DNA of 64,000 nucleotides from Plazaster borealis (Eukaryota; Echinodermata; Asteroidea; Forcipulatida; Labidiasteridae), in contig CM037463.1 of assembly GCA_021014325.1 (NCBI GenBank), positions 3,405,001-3,469,000 of the forward strand, given 5' to 3'. The notes beneath the pieces are model-generated. The model made no database searches, was not told where the DNA came from, and saw nothing but the letters and a program-made list of their open reading frames with translations. The translations under genes were made by a program, and so were the position numbers. The stretch's first letter is position 1; every line of letters begins with the position of its first letter. Positions 51,801 to 57,800 of this stretch are shown here, in pieces.

Positions 51801-54800
51801 ATTACATTGTTGCCACTGGTTCCCAACTCATTTTTTGCTTAGCAAACAAATTTGCTAAGCAGTATTTTCTGCTTAAAGGCCCTGTACATGTTTGGTAACT
51901 GACAAAGACCAGTGTTCTCATTTGGTGTATCCCAACATATGCATAAAATAACAAGCCTGTGAAAATTTGGGCTCAATTGGTCATCAAAGTTGCAAGAAAA
52001 TGATGAAAGAAAAAACACCCTTGTTGTACAAATTTGTGTGCTTTCAGATAGGAATAAAAACTTCTTGCAAGAAGTTTTTATTATTTTAGTGAAAAATTAC
52101 CTCTTTCTCAAAAACTATGTTACTTCAGAGGGAGTCGTTTCTCACAATGTTTTATACTATCAACAGCTCTCCGTTGCTTGTTACCAAGTGAGTTTTTATG
52201 CTAATATTTGTTTTCAGTTATTAACAAACGAGTACAGTGCCTTTAACAGCTTTATGGAATTGGGCCCAGAGCACTGTCAGGATGAAGGGGCATTAAGGGT
52301 ACACTACTTGTACACCGTCTTCCGTACCAAAGACATTCTTACATCATAAAAGTACATCTTCGTACTTTGGAAGAGAAAATTCATTCCCATCCTCTTAACA
52401 TGTGAAAATATGTTTTTCAGTAAAAAATAGTGGTTACTGATATTTTAACTGGTACTTCATGGCCACAACAGATGCCATTTATCTATTTTATAGAAAAGCG
52501 ACACTTAATCACTATACACTAGCCAAGAAGACAATGAAGGAAGTTTCAGTTTTACAGTAGTTGTGGGAGGAAAACCCCAGAGAATTATTGCAGGAAAAAA
52601 ACTCACACAATCAGGTTTGGACTGAAAAACCCAATCCACATAGTGCCCCCGGCGGGGTCGAACCGGGGTTCTAGAGGTGGAGGCAAGAAAAGATACACTG
52701 TACCACTACCCCGATCTGTCCGCCTCCATGCCCCTGGTCATTACCCATGGTACCCCTTGAAATGTCCCCCATAAAAGTGCCCTTCACTTCGAAAAAAATG
52801 CCTTGCCTTCATATCGAAACATCAGGCCAGTCAATGTACACATCACTGACAATTATCCACCACATAAAATAAACACACTGTGTCTACATGTATATTTAAC
52901 CGTGACTCGAGTTTCATTAATTACCTATCAATATCGTTAATTGAGACAGTAAATTTTACTCCTGGTATTGAGTTTACATGAGATCCCTGATTAGCCCGTA
53001 ATGTTAATGGAATATCGTCAAAGCTCACTTGGTAATTGTTCATGGTTCAATGGTGTTTTGATTGTGATATGTGCAGCTACATGTACAGTGTTAAACAAAC
53101 AGACCTCTAAAGCCCTTTACACATTTAACAGAGCCAGCTCCCAGGAAATAAAACCCCGGAAATTCTTCTGGAGTTTTTAACCCCACAAACCACCCCATGT
53201 TCGTTTCACACTGTGGTGCAATTTTCCTGGGAAGAATGAACACTCAGTATGCTAACCCCCAACCTCGTCCCCATGGTGTGTCGAGCAGTACGAGGTTGAC
53301 CGCTCACACCCTGGTATTGGATCATTTGCATATCCAAAATTTTGGGATACGTATGCAAATTAGAATAGTCTGGCTGTGAACATGGTGAATACTGAATGAG
53401 TACAACTTAACACGTTTACGTTAGACTTCTGTACACCAGTCGTTGTCCAATCAGGGTCCAAGTAAGGAGTTTCCCTCCCAGGGTTTACTATTGTAAACAT
53501 GGTTGGAAATAAAGTAAACCATGGGGACGAGGTTGGCTAACCCCCGGATTTATCTCTCGCTTAGAACTCTACTCCCAAGTAGGCGTATCCATTTCCCGGG
53601 AATGAACATCATGTATTTCCAAGGAGTTTGCCAGGGTTAGCAATTCTGGTGTGAAAAGTTCAACCAAATTTTACTGGGAATTTCCTGGGAAATTTGTCTA
53701 GTGTTTAAAGGCACTGTACACGTTATTACTCAAAATATATATTAGCATAAAAACTGACTTGGTAACGAGCAACAGAGAGCTGTTGATAGTATAAAACATT
53801 GTGAGAAACGATTCCCTCTGAAGTAACGTAGTTTTTGAGAAAGAGGTAATTTCTCACTAAAATAATACAAACTTCTTGCAAGACGTTTTTATTCCTAACT
53901 GAAAGCACACAAATTTGTACAACAAGGGTGTATTTTCTTTCATCATTTTCTTGCAACTTCGATGACCAATTGAGCCCAAATTTTCACAGGCTTGTTATTT
54001 TATGCATATGTTGGGATACACCAAATGAGAACACTGGTCTTTGACAATTACAAAACGTGTACGATGCCTTTAAGGGGCTTAATTGAATGGTTTTCAAGTT
54101 AGTACAATGTATGTCCATGGAGGCCTTCCTCCATGGTATGATGTTTATGTAGACATGTCTATATTATCCATCATTATCAAACCCCATAATTTATATTCCT
54201 GTTGTACCAAATTTGTATTTTCTTTACTCATAATAAAATAATTTGTGCGTAGTGTTTGTTCATGTACATTGTACATTATGTACCCATGCATATATTCATG
54301 AATACACTTCACTGTGTAAAAAACGGTGATCGACCGGGAGTCTAGAGTTTCAACTTTAAAAACCCAGACTACTCTTGGTTAACATTTTTCAGCAAGATGA
54401 CCAATAACCATTGAAAACCATTCCAATAAAGGGCTTGTTTATGGTGGGCACAACTCTGCCCAGTACACTGTACGGTCACATGTATTGATCTGTATGCACC
54501 TCATCAGGCTTGCATGTACATACATGTAGTTGTAGTGGATCATGTTGTATGGTCAGACAGTCAGGGATGGAACTAGGGTAAAATTGATGGGGGGCACAAG
54601 GGGGTGCACCATTTTTTCCAAGGGGCACTTCTGACCAATGAAGTCTTAATTAAACAAGCCTCTCCAGTGTTCTTGTTAATTACATTTTCTTTTTAAATAA
54701 GATAATCTAATACGGAGGTAAAAACACATACATTGTCTGCGTGTGAACAGAAAACTAGTTTTAAAAATCAATGAATTTACTACTTTCATTTAAAAGCTTA

Positions 54801-57800
54801 TAAAAATTTTAATTTGATTCTGAGAATGTTTAATCTCAAAGTCCAGATTTCAAAGGGGGGGACGAACATCAATTGCCCCCCCCCCAAGTTAGGCCACTGC
54901 AGAAAGTATAAATTAGGATGGTTTTTTCCTGTTTATGGTTAGCTATGGTTGCAACACTAATTGGCTGGATACAACACTAATTTGCTGTAATTCTCAATTT
55001 TGCAGCACAGGCCACAATTATTTTTTAACAAACCTTGTATTTTGGAAGTCTGAAGTATATACTGTTTGACGAACCTTTGGCAATAGCAAACCTTGTTTTT
55101 GTTAAGTCTATGACTAGCAAACTTTGTATTCTGGAAGTTTATATTTAGCATGATAAAATAAACAATCCATGCTGTAGTGGTAAAATAAAAATTTATTGCA
55201 AACTTTTTTGTCTTGTGTGACAAGAGCTTTAGTGTGTGACGTACATTATTTAGAGAATGTGTAGTATGCCATGTTTATAAGTGCATGATGATAAAGCTAA
55301 CTGGGGGAAAAAAATGAATAAAAACACTTTTTCGGTGGCTGGTTTTGATTTGTGAACTTGAATACTCTCTGGAATGCAATAATCGAGACTGAAAAAAGCT
55401 AGCAACCCTCGCCTTATAAAAAAACCCACGTTTCACATACACCTTTCAAGCTGAAATATTCCAACACAAAAAAGGCTTACAGTTCGTTGATGTTTTCAAT
55501 ACCACAAGTATTGTCAACCTGTAATGCAATTCTCATGGTTGTGGCATTGATGGATAAAAAGGGTCAATCCTACACTCCCTAGACACCCACTAAAATTCAT
55601 CACCAGACTCCCAGGGCTTATGTTCTTACGCTTAAAGTTAAAAGACATGTGTCCACACTGCGTACAAAATAAAACCACATGTGACATCTTGTTGTATCAA
55701 TGTGGGCGTACTACTTGTACTCGCACAATTATTTTTATTTTTACACACAGTGTATGCAGCTTTACTCTGCAAGATCTAAAAGACATCAACATCATCTACG
55801 TGTATCAGTCACAATTGTACCATCATGTATGTTCTGTTGAGTATAATAACTCAAATCCCATAAAACTGTCTGCATAAATTATGCAAATTAACGGCTGGCT
55901 GCTGCTTCTCTGAGTAAAGTAGGTCACTTCCAGGTTCACCAAGCTTCATTAGGTTGTGTAGCTTCCATTTTTTGTCAATTTATTGTCCAATTTGTTTTAT
56001 TTCAAATGAACTTGACTCCATGCAATGGATTCACTTAGCATTCATGAGTTTGTACTCTAATTTGAGATGCCGGCCCCCCATGCAGGTTACAAACTTAAGA
56101 ACTCAGTCCACACTTCATGGTCCACATTGTAGTCTTTGTGAGTTTGTCTATAATGGCTGACTAGTAAAGCCTGAACGGGACCTTCAAATATTTGCCACCA
56201 GCCTTGAAGACGCATCTTTCTAATGAACTTTTCACCTAATTTCCAGAGAGATTTTGGATAACTGTTCAATCTGCTACTATTTTTATGCAGCACCCTTTTT
56301 CATCTTTTCTTGCTTTTGCACCATTGGAAGGCATCCACAAAGGAACTTTATTATTTGAGCAAGCGCCATGAGCACTTTTGTAGCCAGTGTTCTCCCTTAA
56401 CCGTAGTCTGCTGGCCAAATGCCAGTTAAAACACCTGAGGACCGGTCACAATTCACTCTAAGTGGTCCGGCTGGTTAGTTCAGTGTAATGAGAGCATCTC
56501 TGTTTCATAAAAAATATGGACTAGTGAAAAAGCTGACGGACTAGTGAAATAAGTTATCTGGTCCTGCTGGCCAGTCACTCAAAAGGTTTAGGGCAAACCC
56601 TGATGCCGGCGCTACAGACAACGTCATTATTATTATTGTTATATCAAAACATGTGCACAAAGTCCCTGATGAAACAAACTGTATGCAGACCTCATAATCA
56701 CCTGGGCCCAATTTCATGGCTCTGCTTCCGCCAAATTCTGCGCTTACGGCCCATAGAACTATGTGCTTTACAGGGTGCCATAAGCACAGAATTCTGTGGT
56801 AAGCAGAGCCATTAAATTGGACTCTGTAGGCCTGATGCTTCACTCTTGTAAAGGCAAGGCACTTCTTCCTTAGTAAAGGGCACCTCTATGAGCAAAATTT
56901 AAATTTGCACCGGGACATTTCAAGGGGCACCAAAGCAATGACCAGGGGGCAAGGGAGACGATTGCCTTTGTGGCCCCTGTGAAGTATCAAGCCTGAACCT
57001 GGTAGTGAATACAATGGTAGCAGATTGGTAAGTTCCAAGTTGTATTTATAGAAAACTAGAGGATGGGAATGAATTTACTTATTCAAATTCCTCTGTTCCT
57101 TCAAAGGTTCAAAGGCAATTGGACATTTTCGGTAATTACTCAAAATATGTATTAGCATAAAAACTTACTTGGTAACGAGCAACGGAGAGCTGTTGATAGT
57201 GTAAAACATTGTGAGAAACGACTCCCTCTGGAGTAACGTAGTTTTTGAGAAAGAGGTAATTTCTCGCTAAAACATATATGTGAATCTGGAAAAGACTTCA
57301 GAGCCTTTTTCAGGCATCTGAAAGCACACAAATTTGTGCAACAAGGGTGTTTTTTCTGTCATTATTTTCTTGCAACTTGGATGACCAATTGAGCCCAAAT
57401 TTTCACAGGTTTGTTACTTTATGCATATGTTGGGATACACCAAATGAGAACACTGGACTGTGACAATTACCAAACGTGTCCAGTGCCTTTAAACACCATG
57501 CCTGCATTTAAAACAATAGATTGTTAAGAATCAGGGCAGCTATCAAAATGGTCATTCATCCTTGAAGTTGGTTTTTATGGGTCTTGTTTTTAAAAGACCT
57601 TGTAAAACAACACCCCTGGAATACCCAATGATACAATTACAGCGTTCAGTCCGTAATTCCTTCCCCCATACACTATGTACATCCTTACAGACCAGCATTC
57701 TAGCTGCCTATAATTTGTCAGCATCTCATTTACACATGCACCCGCTCATGTATCATGCAAATTATGAGCCACACAATGATAGCTGCAGGGTTGACACTTA

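Larger units (their letters stand above)
53108..54080. mobile_element. Inverted-repeat element L carrying two other elements
   Basis: Left end AAAGCCCTTTACACATTTAA with CCCAGGAAATAAAACC; right end TTTCCTGGGAAATTTG, GTGTTTAA, then AGGGGCTT after the MITE B insert. Contains element K (53252-53538) and MITE B (53709-54069). Confidence 0.7.

Noticed and set aside
51990..52349. 119-codon frame
   Set aside because: Runs through MITE B and out of it; equivalent frames in other copies are broken.
57480..57500. MVF-like start (ATGGTGTTT on the minus strand) as VPS13 exon 1
   Set aside because: It lies downstream of exon 2 in the transcript and at a MITE B border; the following codons do not match.
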